Shown here: in pieces, positions 11,400 to 22,912 of the stretch | Numbering within the stretch: the first letter of the stretch is position 1 | Layout: the number at the start of each line of letters is the position of its first letter | Source of the DNA: Pagrus major | Taxonomy: Eukaryota > Chordata > Actinopteri > Spariformes > Sparidae | DNA length: 64,000 bases | Direction: 5' to 3' | Assembly: GCF_040436345.1 (NCBI RefSeq) | Contig: NC_133234.1 | Location: forward strand, 11,965,446-12,029,445 | The notes under the pieces: generated by a model | The model's database searches: none | What the model saw: the letters and a program-made list of their open reading frames with translations, nothing else | What the model was told of the DNA's origin: nothing | Made by a program: the position numbers and the translations under genes

Positions 11400-12510
11400 A
11401 TTCAAGTTTGACATTTTGGAAAATACACTCATTCCCTTTCTTGCCGAGAGTTAGATTGATACCACTTCGACGTCTGTGCATTGAGTATGAAGGTAGAGAT
11501 GGGAGCTGAATAGCTTAGCTTTAACATAAAGAACGGAAACAGATAGAAACAGCTAGCCTGGTTAACCTTACATTTGATAAATACACCATCATCACATCAC
11601 ATCAGCAGGGCCTATAAATCTCATTAATTAAGACATTCTTCTTGTTTCTTTAATTTGCACACAACCATGAGGTCAACAGGCAACACGCCTAGCACGTAAC
11701 TTCAGAAAAATTAATTAATTAATAAAAATGTTTTTAAAAAACATTTACTTTTCTGTTTAGGGCCCTGACATACCAAGCCAGGCTGTTGTCGTCAGAGCGC
11801 TAGCCGACCCTTGTTAGTGGCTTTTCAGCTGACTGAGTACATTGCATAGGTCAGAGAAATCGCTTTGACTGTTCACCTAAGCGAATCAGTGCGTGACAAC
11901 AAATCAGAAAACGAAAGGAAAAGAATCTATGATTTCACCCATTTACCGCGTTTTCTCCTTATTCACCTGTGCCAATGGCAACTTTTTTATCAGCGAGTGC
12001 CCTCTAGTTCGAAAATGTTTGCTGCGAAAGTGCCCTTTTGGACGCCCTTATGGTTGATAAAACGTGATAAAGTGCCCTCTCGGGTGCCCTTCCAGCGAAC
12101 AAAATGTCTTTGGTTGCCCTTTCTGTGCGCTGGTGCCCAACCACATACAGCTGGTGCCCTCTTTATTTTTTTAACCCTAGCTCCTGAAACATCTACATGC
12201 AGGCGCAGAACACACAAGCTAGTTGACCGTCGGCTGTGGTCCACGTGGTGCATTCAAGTACAGCTTTTTGGCTGAGAAACATGCGAAATGAGGCGACAAA
12301 GGCCGACTGGTGCGTCACTAGTTTGTTGTCTGGCCCCTTAAACAGACTTACACCGCACTAATCATTGCGCTTTAGAGGTGCTGGTGTCAGGCTAGTTGTT
12401 TTCCTCTGCTTCCAGTCTTTATGCTAAGCTAAACTAAGCCAACCTTTTCCTTCCTGTAGATTCATATTAATCATACAAACATGAGAGTGGTATTGATCTT
12501 CTCATCTCGC
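11400..12510. mobile_element. long inverted-repeat fish element (TIR about 140 bp)
   Basis: The left arm (about 11405-11570) has CCGAGAGTTAGATTGATACC, then GAATAGCTTAGCTTTAACAT and ACAGCTAGCCTGG. The right arm (about 12365-12510) is its reverse complement in the same order: CAGGCTAGTTGTTTTCCTC, CTTTATGCTAAGCTAAAC and GAGTGGTATTGATCTTCTC. Solo or partial arms recur at 38928-39460, 43680-43800 and 63425-63640. The interior has no transposase frame but carries degenerate GTGCCCTTT repeats. It is probably a non-autonomous DNA transposon. Confidence 0.65.
11990..12180 (+). repeat. degenerate GTGCCCTTT / AAAATGTGATAAAG repeats
   Basis: Several loosely spaced units of the type GTGCCCTCT or GTGCCCTTT alternate with AAAACGTGATAAA or CGAAAATG phrases. 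A similar block occurs at 17083-17300, and one unit occurs near 45505. It looks like an old minisatellite-like interior of a mobile element. Confidence 0.55.
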
Positions 12511-12779
12511 TCTCAGTTTTTGCATGTTTAACCATTTGCAACCATTAATTTAAAGCAGTTGAAGTTGTAATAAAAATCTTACAACTACACCTCTTGTCCT
12601 GTCACGCAACATGAATGAAACATCCTCTCCGAACTCACCACCTGGCAGCCTCCATCTGCACTCTGCCTTTATACCCACACATAAGGTTATATTACAACCC
12701 CCCCCCCTCCCTTCTTCCTGCCGCGTCTTCCATTTTGGATCATCGGGGTGCCAGTCGCCAACATGTTCCCCTTCCCAGC

Positions 12780-13330
12780 ATCTCATCAGAGGAAACCCAG
12801 AGAGTATGTCCCTTTAATTAGACCGCCCGTGAAAATAATGGTGCATTAATGACATTTCTATGGGGGCCAATGAGCTGGAACAACAGAGGAAAGACTAAAT
12901 CACAAATCAATTCCAACAAATGTAATTAAGGCTTAATTATCCTCCGGGGTGTCGGTGGAATGCCATGGAGGGGATGATGTGGAGGAAGAGAGAAAGAGAG
13001 AGGGGAAGTGAAAGGGAAATTTAGAGAAAGTGAGATCGCCATGGGTCATGAAGCAACGTCCGCCCTTTAGCCTACCTCATGTAAAACAATCATAAAAGAC
13101 ACACTACATTTATTGTGCATCATGCCTGGATATCATAATGTTACTAAATGTCCTCAATGCTTTGATTAAAGTCAAGAGGAACTGCTTGCTTCTGTATGCT
13201 AAATGTGTGGCTCTTGGCACGTGCCGAGGCGGTTTCAAAGGGGAGGGCTGATTTAAAGGCAACACTTCCAGTGTGGAGCCACACAGCCAGCGCTGGGTAG
13301 AGAAGTGCTAATTCTCTATAAAAACAGCAG
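12780..13330. promoter_or_regulatory. candidate enhancer-like non-coding block
   Basis: Unique-looking sequence with a cluster of TAAT cores: TTTAATTAGACC at 12813, GCATTAATGACATT, and the perfect 17-bp palindrome TAATTAAGGCTTAATTA at 12923-12939. It has no coding frame and no mobile-element signature. Dense homeodomain-type cores in non-repetitive DNA within a gene desert are typical of conserved vertebrate enhancers. Conservation itself cannot be seen from one sequence. Confidence 0.35.
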
Positions 13331-13805
13331 CATGTACGGTTAAGCCCAGCAACATTCTGGTGTTAAAAAAGAAAGGAAGGAGGGGGGGGGACAACACAGA
13401 GGAGGAAAAAAAGAAATGCAAAACCGCAGGGAGGCTTGGAGAGGACCGGCCTGCCTCGCTGGATGCCAGATCACACAAACACAGACTCTCGCGCCAATAA
13501 ATGAGCTTCATAAACTGCAATTAAAACCCTGGGCACTAATTTAGTGGAAATGGCAGCCTGTAAAATGCGAAGAGTGTTAGAGAAAGGAGGCGAGGGGGAG
13601 GAAAAGAGGCAGAAAAAGGGGAGTAGTGGAAGTTTCTGGACTTGGTTCTGATTTTTTTTTTCCTTCGCTTTTTTTCATCTGTTACATTAATGCAAAACAT
13701 GCCATGCTTATACTTTTTCTTGGCTTGTACCACACACATGCAAAAACACCGACACAGTGAGTTACTCATTTTAATGCTGGCAGGCATAGACTTTACACAC
13801 AAATT

Positions 13806-14156
13806 AAAGGGGCACTATGGAGTTTCAGAGAAGAAATTCAAACACGGAATTTAACAGAACAGTTACAATATTAATGAAGATATAGTACAAACTATTTACA
13901 TATCTATTTTCTCCATAACTGAATAAACAAGCTGTTCTCAGAGTAAAATAAGGTCCACAGAACACTGTTCGAAGCTAGAAAGGTGGCAGGGTCCGCCAAA
14001 TATAAACAAAGTAAAACAGTATGAAAATAAGTTGTCGTTTTTTTTATTCAGTCATGAAAATAAAGACAGTTTGTTAATTTAGTTAGTTTAGGCGTAAAAA
14101 TCATCTTTCTCTTCTCTGATTAAAAACATTTCCCCAAAACTACATAGTGCACCTTT
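13806..14156 (+). mobile_element. short inverted-repeat element, family 1, copy C
   Basis: Same orientation as copy A. It starts AAAGGGGCACTATGGAG, ends CTACATAGTGCACCTTT, and includes GTGGCAGGGTCCGCCA. Its ends are the best-preserved inverted pair of the three copies. Non-coding. Confidence 0.78.
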
Positions 14157-14159
14157 AAC

Positions 14160-16760
14160 TTTTTTTCTTTTGAAATATTAACTATTAACATTACTAGGAA
14201 ACACAAAATGTCACCTGAAAATGTTCTTGTCTTTGCTTCTACACTCACAAACACACACATACATGCTCACTTCACACACACCTACACCCCTTGGAGCCTC
14301 TTCCAACAGCCATCCAGGACGCCAGGCAGGCAGGTCTGTCATATCCGAGGTGTTGGGGGTGGACTGGACACGGCTGATGGGAGACATCTGCCCTGGCTGC
14401 CTGTCTGTCAGGGTCAAAGACTATAGAATGAGGTGTCGGCATTGTGATAAAACAGCCCACACATGCACATGCACACGAATACATACAAGGTGCAGGGAGA
14501 GAAAGAACCTGCTCCAAGCAGGCAGCACTATCTATTCTGTCAAGTGACATGGGGATGAGCGGTCATGTCATGCAAAGCAGTGCAACTCTGTTAGATAATG
14601 TTGTAAATGCCTTCGGTGGCTGTGGTGCAGGGTGACAGAAGGGGGAAAATGGTTTGGGTGGTGCGACCACCGCGTGTGAATTCCTTGTAAACCAGCAGCA
14701 GCTATTCCTTCGCACAGGATGGGTGGTTTCAACATCTCTTCCTGGTTACGATTACTGCCGAGTGTCGTCTGACCTTGAGCTGGCTCGTCTTCCCCCTGCT
14801 TTAAGACTGATCATAAGCCGCGGCTTTAAATGTTATTCATGGAACTTGCAGAGTCAACTTCATCAAATGTCAGGAAAATGGCACGGTAATGTCAATAAAA
14901 ACCCTTCAAATATCATACCTGTAGCCACAGATACATGAGCTAAAAGCAGTGTAGTGAGCTTTTATAAATGTCAAAAGAAATCTACCATAAGGCCCCAAAC
15001 ACACACCGGTGGGCTCATCCCTGCACCATCCCTGCGAAGGCTAAGCATACACTGGAACTAAGTAAGCAATGCCCCTGTGCTATGTTGCCTTTTTTTAATT
15101 GCTTATTGATTGCTGTGTCATGCTGTGACAAAAACAGGGGAAACAATGGAGGAAAACCTGGAAGTGATGAGAATTGAGGGGTGTAATGCATGGCTGAGCG
15201 GGAGCCTGGCTCAGAGGGGGGGTGAACATAAAGTAAACTCCGCTGGAGAGTAAATAAAGGGAATTTTTTTTAACAACACGCCCTGCACTAGCTCACAGGA
15301 GGGGTTCCACTTTTAAAAGCAGGACCTGCCATTTTTTGTTTATTATAGACTTTATTGTAAAAATCTATAATAAGAAAAAGAAGACCGATAAGTAGAGTTG
15401 TCCTCAGCTGCCAGTCTGGGTTTTTTTCTTCGTGAAAGAGAAAAACAACTTGAGCAACGGAAGTTTGAGGTTTCGGCTTTTATCACCACCCAAATCCTCT
15501 GCTGTATCTCTTTTTGGGTTTCCTGTGTAAAGTCACCATCACACTAATGTGCCCCTGATGACTCTCTGCATGAGCAGTCACACACAACTTTTTCAGGTTG
15601 TTCAAGTTCAGGTTACTTTCGGGCGCAAGTAAAAGTACCCAAAGAAATTAGCTGAATTAATACAATAAATCGAAATGTCATGAGCAAAATCTCATAATTC
15701 TGTTTCCATTATGAGAACTTTATAGTGTTATAGAAATCAGAGGAGTTTTGGTGGAGATTTTTTTATCAGATCACATACTTTTAACTATCTTCAAAAAGAA
15801 ATGACTTCTTCTAAATGAAAAACAGCACTCAGTTCAACAGTGCTATATTACTAGTTAAAGTGCTGAAGTAATGAAGTGTCTTTTACATATTTAGACAATT
15901 ATATTCAACAAGTGCAGACAGTTCACTCACTAGTTTCAGTGTCTATATTGGCACTCTGACTCACTGTCACGATGACTCACTGCGTGCAGTCACGCAAATG
16001 GGAAACGATACCCACATATAATGATCAGTCGGGATCAGATGTTGCTCATCTGTGACTTCTGCCGCTTTTCCCAGGGTTGCAAGAGTCCATGCAGAGACTG
16101 ACAGAAACAGGCAGCGAGGAGTGACCATAATCCTCAAATGTCTCCCCGTGATCCACCAGCAACCTGCTGCTGATCTGATCCAAATGAGGCGGAGAAGGAA
16201 AACTTCTTGCCTTGATCTCCCTGCAGGGAAAAATAACAAATAACAGGGGGACAGCAGTTTGATGGTAATCTTGCAGAACCACGTTTCTGGGTCAATGAAC
16301 AGAGGTTTTAACAAAGTAGGGATCAGTAACAGTGCAGATTTCCTTTTTTCATCCCATATCAAGTGACACCAGGACTGATATCTTGATACTGGCATGGTTT
16401 TGGTAAGGTTGGTAAGTGTTTTTGTTTATATAAATTGAAAATCTTGGTGGACGTGGGCATCAAATGTAATTATGCTCAAGGGCATTTCTACTACTAATGC
16501 CCTTAGTCTATTCAAAGATAAACCAGCTCTTTCCTGTTGTCTCTGCCACTAACAATGTGGTTTGTCTGCATGTCTAAGTACAGTGAAGGGAAGAGGAAGT
16601 CTCTTGTGAATAGCTACTTGCCACACTTTCTGTTCCGTTTCAATATCAGAAACAAAGACAATTTGAAAGCTATATTTAAAATGATTATCTTACATGAAAA
16701 CACACAAGTATACAACGTAAACATAAAAAAGTAGGCAGAGATCATGATGTTTCATTTGCA
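14160..16760. other. gene-free stretch
   Basis: Nothing could be supported as an exon or RNA gene. Frames up to 142 codons occur (for example minus strand 15967-16395), but they lack recognisable similarity, and shorter frames overlap them on both strands. The sequence is mostly single-copy in appearance, with short CA-rich patches near 14250-14290 and 14460-14480. Confidence 0.45.
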
Positions 16761-16769
16761 GAGGTAATG

Positions 16770-16934
16770 CTATGATACAATACGCTATGATACGATTTGA
16801 TACACTATGATATGTTACAATATGATGCGCTATGATACAATGCGATGTGATACGATACACTATGGTATGATATGATACAATATGCTATGATACAATACGA
16901 TACGATACAATATGACACAATACAACACAATACC
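16770..16934 (+). repeat. degenerate (GATAC)n / GATACAATAC satellite
   Basis: About 165 bp built from variants of GATAC, CTATGATAC, AATATGATAC and AATACGATAC, in 5- and 10-bp steps. It is non-coding and imperfect throughout. Confidence 0.9.
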
Positions 16935-17082
16935 ATTCAGTACTTTGTCTACCCAGTGAGGCTACTGACTTTTTAAATTAGCCAATGAAATTTGTTCTAT
17001 GGTGGCATTATAAACTGCTGTCTATACTGGCTGAAGACGTGATGAAGTGCTGTCTGTGGGGTCCTTCCAATGGATAAATGTG

Positions 17083-17300
17083 ATGAGCTGCCCTTTAGGG
17101 TGCCCTTTAAATTACGAAAATGTGATGCAGCACTTTTAAGTGACGAAAATGCAGAGCCCTCTATGACGCACTTCTAGTGGAGAAAATGTAATACGAAAGC
17201 TGCCCTACACACCTTTAACTGTTTCAGCATAAATGCATTACGACTTTCTGTGTGGTGGTGCCCCACCTCATACAGTTTGTGCCCTTTCTGTTTTTCAGCC
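17083..17300 (+). repeat. degenerate GTGCCCTTT repeats, second block
   Basis: Units such as GCTGCCCTTTAGGGTGCCC, GACGAAAATGCAGAGCCC and GTGGAGAAAATGTAATACG alternate, as in 11990-12180. The block ends with GTTTGTGCCCTTTCTG. It is probably the internal part of the same class of mobile element. No protein frame is preserved. Confidence 0.5.
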
Positions 17301-17309
17301 AGTACTCTT

Positions 17310-19790
17310 TTTACAGGTCTTGTGCACAGGTTTGTTTAAACTTGGAGCCGATGTGTGGCATTTTTGCCTCTCAAATCTCACTTTTTACAACAAGAATTCT
17401 CCAGTAAGAGAAAGTATCATCAGGTTGGACCAGTGCCGTGTGTCCATGTTAATCCACAACAAGTCTGAGCTACTCATTATGCCAGAGCTGATTAGGGAGT
17501 GCAGTTTAATGAGGGCTAACCTATAGTGTTGTTGAGAAGAGGCTGTAAAAACAGTCAGGGATTATCACGCCCACCACAGTGCACACGGGAGCTGAGGAGG
17601 CAGACCTTGCATCTGGTGATGGCCAGATGTGTCAGGAGCTCAGTGACAGGCACAGAGATTAAGGTCGCAATGTCCTGGTTGGATTAGTGCCAGGCGCTAC
17701 ATGATGCTAATGGACTGGCAGTGCCAGGCAGAGTGAAGGCATAGGTATGCTGGCAGATGTCGACACGAGGCTTTTATGTTTGTGCCCGGCCCGTCCCTCC
17801 ACACGGCCCCCTCTGCAAGCAAACTTTACCAAAACAGATGAGCGATGATATAAAAGGCTTGGTAGCAGCAGCTGGGGTTATGAAAGGGGCCACAATCACC
17901 CAAAGGTCCAATCTAATAATTGGAGTAAGCCCAATTGGAGTATTGGGCTTATGTTTGTATATCTTCTGTATATCTTCTTCATTTTCTCTCTCTCTCTCAT
18001 GCATCCGATGTACAACATTTTCCAATCCAGTGCAAAAGCTCTACAATAAACACTACTTTTGTGAAGTTTATTATGTGTAGTTCTTGTTAGAGTTGCAGGT
18101 ATTGATTTAGTCTGTTAGACAGTCTGTTGTGGTGATGTACTGGATAATCGATTATACTGTACAGATGTTACATGTTATTGTGTCTGCACCCTTTGGAGGC
18201 ACTGAAGCTGGAGTTGTACTGTTTTTGTAGCTGACCTCAGAGCAGGCCGGAGTGTAAACAGCAATGATGTAACAAAAAAAGGGAACAGAACAAAACGTAA
18301 CACAGTGAAATCTGAAACTCAACACAACGCAACACAGGATATTGTGATGCAACTTATTGCTTTCCCTGTTGTTGTTTACCAGGAACGCACCTGGGTCATT
18401 GTGCCATATTTGCACTAATACTACTATCTGTTACATGAAACAATACAACAATCTAAGATTTTTGACAATCAATTAAAGGTGCAGTGTGCAGGATTGAACA
18501 GTCACCTGAAATTAAGAATCGTTCATTACCATTGAATGGGCCTTCTTATATCTCCAAAGTGTCTTTTTCAATAGAGTCTGCAATGTTGCACTGCCATGTT
18601 TCTGCAGTAGCCCAGAATGGATAAAAAACAAACACTGACTTAATAAAGGGCCTCTCTCATTTTTCATATTTATAGCTCCCATTGTAGGGTAGGGTGAGGT
18701 GAGCTGTTGCAATCTGCAGCCAAACCTTAGGTTTCATTTACACTGGGGACATGTCCCCATCACTTTTTAGAAGCTTAAATCATTAAAAAAAATTGCTAAA
18801 AGTAGCTCACACCAAGAAATGCAAACTAGCAAATCAGATGAAATGAATGTTGACGCACCATTTTTTTTTAATCTACTCTAACCTCGTACGATCCCCCAGT
18901 TAAATTGCATAAAATGACAAATGTTGAAGACAAAAATGTTCATTCATCTGAGCCCTCAAGTCCCCACCATTTTTCAACACAAATTGATGCCCTTGCCCAA
19001 ATGCCACTAAATCCCATCACAAGTGATGGGCCTCAAGTGACTTCAATTCCCTTTTGTTGTCTGACTCACAGTCCAAAACTGAGAAAAGACCGACCAAGGC
19101 TGGTGGATATAATCGGCCAATCACAAACAACAAACAAATCTGTATCAGTGTATATATTGTCTGAATTATAATGCATTCTAATTATGGAATTCCCAATTAA
19201 GTTTTCTGTTTCAGTGCACTGATGTCATTTTGGACAATACAGTTTATTGTTAAAAATATCCTGCAAAGCCAACTATACGTTGACGTGTCTCTCTTTACAA
19301 ATGAGTCACAAATATGTTTCTTTCAAATGCTCAATGACAACCTGAAACAGCTGGGCACTAGTTTTTCGCAAATGATCGTCAAGCAGGAGCAAATCGTGCA
19401 TTTATCGGGGACTATTTTTAGCCGTGGATTAATACACATCTGGCATGTCAGTTAGTATTTAAGGCAGCAGGACGATGCATGTTGGATTGAATCAAAAGAA
19501 ACGACAGTGTGTGTGTGAGTTTTTAATTTCAATTTTCATTAAAAAGGATAAGTCGATTATTTGATTTTTTGTTGATTAATATCCAGTCAGATAACAGTTT
19601 CTGCACTCCATGATATTATACAGCAGAAGAGCAGATACCAGACGCAGACAGTGAAGGCAGCACAGCGGACAGTGATCTGGCTGAGCGGGCAGGCAGCAGG
19701 CAGCCTCGCTCCTCCGGGGAATGGTTGGAAACGGGAACATGAGTCCACATTTCTAGACAGTGACTGGCCTAGTTTCAAGAATACAGTCCA
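17310..19790. other. gene-free stretch
   Basis: No supportable gene. An AAAGGTGCAGTGTGCAGG-type repeat starts near 18474 and runs to roughly 18700. The part 19280-19490 is non-repetitive with balanced composition and is a possible regulatory block. Frames of 80-110 codons on both strands (for example 17757-18080) resemble nothing known. Confidence 0.4.
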
Positions 19791-19792
19791 TG

Positions 19793-19821
<29 letters not shown>
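19793..19821. repeat. (CT)n microsatellite
   Basis: About 14 CT units. Nearby (20020-20140 and 20740-20830) lie long pyrimidine-biased stretches that create spurious Ser/Leu/Pro-rich frames. Confidence 0.95.
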
Positions 19822-19824
<3 letters not shown>

Positions 19825-21337
19825 ATTCTGTCTCTTTCTTCACCACCACAGCGGAGCAGCCAAACAAATCATGCAAAGTTAACATCAAAGTTTTGCTCTC
19901 AAAGGTCACTGGATCTCTCATGGAACAGCCGACCTCTGTGCTGCTGAACTGAGGAAGTGTCCTTGTGAAGGCAGTGCTTCTGGAGGCTGGACGTCATTAC
20001 ATTTTTGGATATTTTTTCCTATCTTCCCTCATCCCCTGACCCCCTCCATCTACTCATCTCATTATTTTTTGATATCCCCCTCCTTTCCCATCCCTCTTGA
20101 TCCCTCCCTCTCTGTCTCTCTGCCAGCCTCTCGCTTCCTCTCTTGTCCCGTGTTTTAAGGACACGGGCTTGCTGAAGTGGAAACCCGGCCTGTCGCTTGA
20201 TATTATGGCCAACATAGGACCAGCGGAGTGACGTAAGGTGTGCGTAGCCCAAAAAAAAAAAATCCAACTGAAACAGATCGGACGACTGCATTAGCTCGCT
20301 CCCTCGCTTGTCTTTCTTGCTTCTCCATCCAACCTTGCTTCATCCCTAACGCAGAGACGGAAGTGTGGAAGAGTGGTTTAAAGGAGAAAGAGAAATGAGT
20401 AGCACAGCCGGTAATAGAGAGAGGAAGGACAGAACGTGAGAGAGGGAAAGAGAGTCCTTGGAGCGAGCGGTAATCCAATAACAGGTCTTGTGAAAAGACA
20501 CGCTGACCATAAAAACTCCAGAGAGGTCATGAGGGGACTTTGCCAGACACATAGAGCATGTCCACTTGGCAGAAGAGGAGGATGGGGCAGAGAAGGGCAA
20601 GAGAGGGAGGACAACAGGTTTGTTCATTTGTTAAAGCCCCCCCCAACTTGGATGTGTTCATCCCAATCTATCGCTCCAGTGGAAAGCCCCCTCCCCCCGC
20701 TACACTGTGATGAGATTTCCCTGGAGAGAGTCAGATGGTGCCACTCCACCCCCCCACCTCTCTTTACCTCCTTTCCTCTCCTTTTTTCCGCTTTAACCTT
20801 CCTCCTCTCTGTCGATCGGCGGGTCTTTCTCGTCTCTTCCTCTCCTGCCATCATATCAGTCATTCCCATGGCACTGATGTGTGAAGAGCACAGGGGGAGA
20901 AACCTCCACCGAGGGGCCTCTTAAGTATTCAAGGTCACCGCTTGACAAAGTGCAGGCCGCAGCGCGTGGAGTGTTTCACAAGGCATGTGATGTTTTGTAA
21001 TATGTGATGTGCTTCCCTGTAAATCTGATAGCGTGCGCTCAGGCGAGTGAGTGTCTGTTACTGCAATTTGCGAAACAGGATGACCTGTGGACAGGGTGTG
21101 TCCTGGCAAAGAGTGTTGTTTACACTCATTTAGATTTTCTGTTCCAACATCATCAGTCTTTCTTAAGGCCGAGTTGACTCATGCGTGTTTAGTTTTAGTT
21201 TGTTAAATCAGCATCTTATCACACATCTGTTGTCAGGATAAAAATCTCCAAAACGATGACTTTCCAGGAAACAGACAGCTTTTTCAAAGAGTTTCATAAA
21301 CATAAAGATGAGACAGAGTTTCTCAACCATTGCAGAG

Positions 21338-22443
21338 TTAAAGGGACAGTTAATCTATTGCTAATGCTGTTTGTTCATCTTGATATTTTTGGTGTGAGCT
21401 GCCAAGTTTTGGAGATATCGGCTGTAGAGATGTCTGCCTTCTCACACATGTAATGGCACTAACCATGACCTGGTGATTTAAGATAATCCACAGATCTTGT
21501 TGTGAGCATTTTCATGTAGAAACTATTTTCTTTCTGTATCATCACCACGCAGAAAGAAGTGAGCACCTGCTCACAGACAAGAGGCTAGCTAACTAAGCTA
21601 GCTAGTTACAGTTTTGGGGAGGAACTATATTTGTCTACTGAACTACACCAAACAAACTCATCACAAAGAAGAAGGTAGCATGCATCTACCCACGGATGAG
21701 AAAACATTAATGGCGTCCCTCTTGGCTATGCTTTAACATTAGCTAGCTTAGTTAGCTGGCCACTTGTCCATGAGTAGGTGCTCTCCTCCTTATGCACAAT
21801 GATACGGAAATAAACTAGTTCCCACGTAAACCTGCTCACAACAATCTTTTTGGAATATCCTGAGTAATCGGGTCATGCTTTCTTGAAAACATTGCTGTTG
21901 AGTTTTTCAAATGTATTTTTTTGGGCACTTTGAGCACCACAAGCCGAGTGCAATCTAATTCAGTCTAATTAATGGTGCATTATGTAAAAATTGGCCACTT
22001 GTTGAATTCACACTCAGAACAAACGGGGAGCAGCATATCATCAGAGTAACCGCTAACTGCAAGTAAACTGAAGCTGCCGTTAGCTAGTTAGCTCAGTTAG
22101 CCGTGCAGCTAGCAGACTGGGAGCTCCAAGCACCGGGAAAGTGTTGGTGTTTAAAACAGCTGGCACAGGAGTTTTGGACAGGGATGGGGCTAGCTGGTTA
22201 GCATGCTAAATACGCTTTGCGACACAATACATGGATGTCATAACGTCAACACTGTTATATCAAGTTTTAAATGTTTTCAACCATAATTCGTACATATTGC
22301 ACCTTTTAAGAGAAGGCAGACATCTCTACGGCTGATATCTCTATGACTCTGCAACTCACGCCAAAACAATGTAGAAGGATAAATAGCACTACAGGTAAGA
22401 GGGAAAATATGTAATTTTGATTTTTGGGGAGAATTGTCCTTTA
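21338..22443. mobile_element. inverted-repeat element with nested insertion
   Basis: The left arm at 21338-21450 (AAAGGGACAGTTAATC, TTTTGGTGTGAGCTGCC, AGAGATGTCTGCCTTCTC) and the right arm at 22311-22443 (GAGAAGGCAGACATCTCT, CAACTCACGCCAAAACAA, AGAATTGTCCTTTA) are imperfect reverse complements of about 110-130 bp. The right arm matches the solo arm at 7203-7350 closely. Between them is non-coding DNA with GCTAGCTAACTAAG-type runs and, next to the right arm, a second MITE (21971-22307). No transposase is encoded. Confidence 0.7.
21971..22307. mobile_element. short inverted-repeat element, family 2, copy A (nested)
   Basis: It starts AATGGTGCATTATGTAAAAA and ends TACATATTGCACCTTTT, so the ends are inverted copies. 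Inside are the phrases GAATTCACACTCAG, GGGGAGCAGCATATCATC, ACAGGAGTTTTGGAC and GCTGGTTAGCATGCTAA, shared with 35449-35752 and 61522-61750. It is a non-coding MITE-like element lying inside the larger inverted-repeat element. Confidence 0.72.
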
Positions 22444-22862
22444 ACTGGAGCGAGGTGAATGGTAGCCTGGTGTGATTCCAGCTGGGAACCATGGTTGCAT
22501 GTCGTTTCCCCCCCATCCCTTGTTTTCTGTCTGCCTCTATACTGTCTGCTATCAAATTAATGCAAAAAAATCTTTTAAGAAATGGAGTTAAGACACTAAA
22601 CTGAAACTAAACTAAACTTCGACGACAACATTTGCGGAACAAAAACGGAAGCCAAATGTAATGTGATGCAATAAGAAACAAACCACTATCTATCAAACGT
22701 GATGGAAGTGATAGAAGACTCACTCACACTTATTTCGACACACTGTGAGGTGACAGTGATGTACGGTCTGCGGCCATCAGCCAAGCTAACATTGATCAGG
22801 ACCTGGCTGCCAGCTCACCACCAAATCAATCATGTCCATTGATCCGACACCATGGGAGGAAT

Positions 22863-22872
22863 GTATGTGTGC

Positions 22873-22911
<39 letters not shown>
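22863..22911. repeat. (GT)n microsatellite
   Basis: About 24 GT units with two early interruptions. The Cys-Val frame across it is not a gene. Confidence 0.97.

Positions 22912-22912
<1 letters not shown>

Noticed and set aside
15967..16395. 142-codon minus-strand frame
   Set aside because: No recognisable domain, shorter frames overlap it on both strands, and no splice, promoter or polyadenylation context supports a gene.
20436..20924. 162-codon plus-strand frame
   Set aside because: Runs through purine- and pyrimidine-biased DNA that lacks stops by composition; the sequence is Pro/Arg/Ser-rich with no family resemblance.
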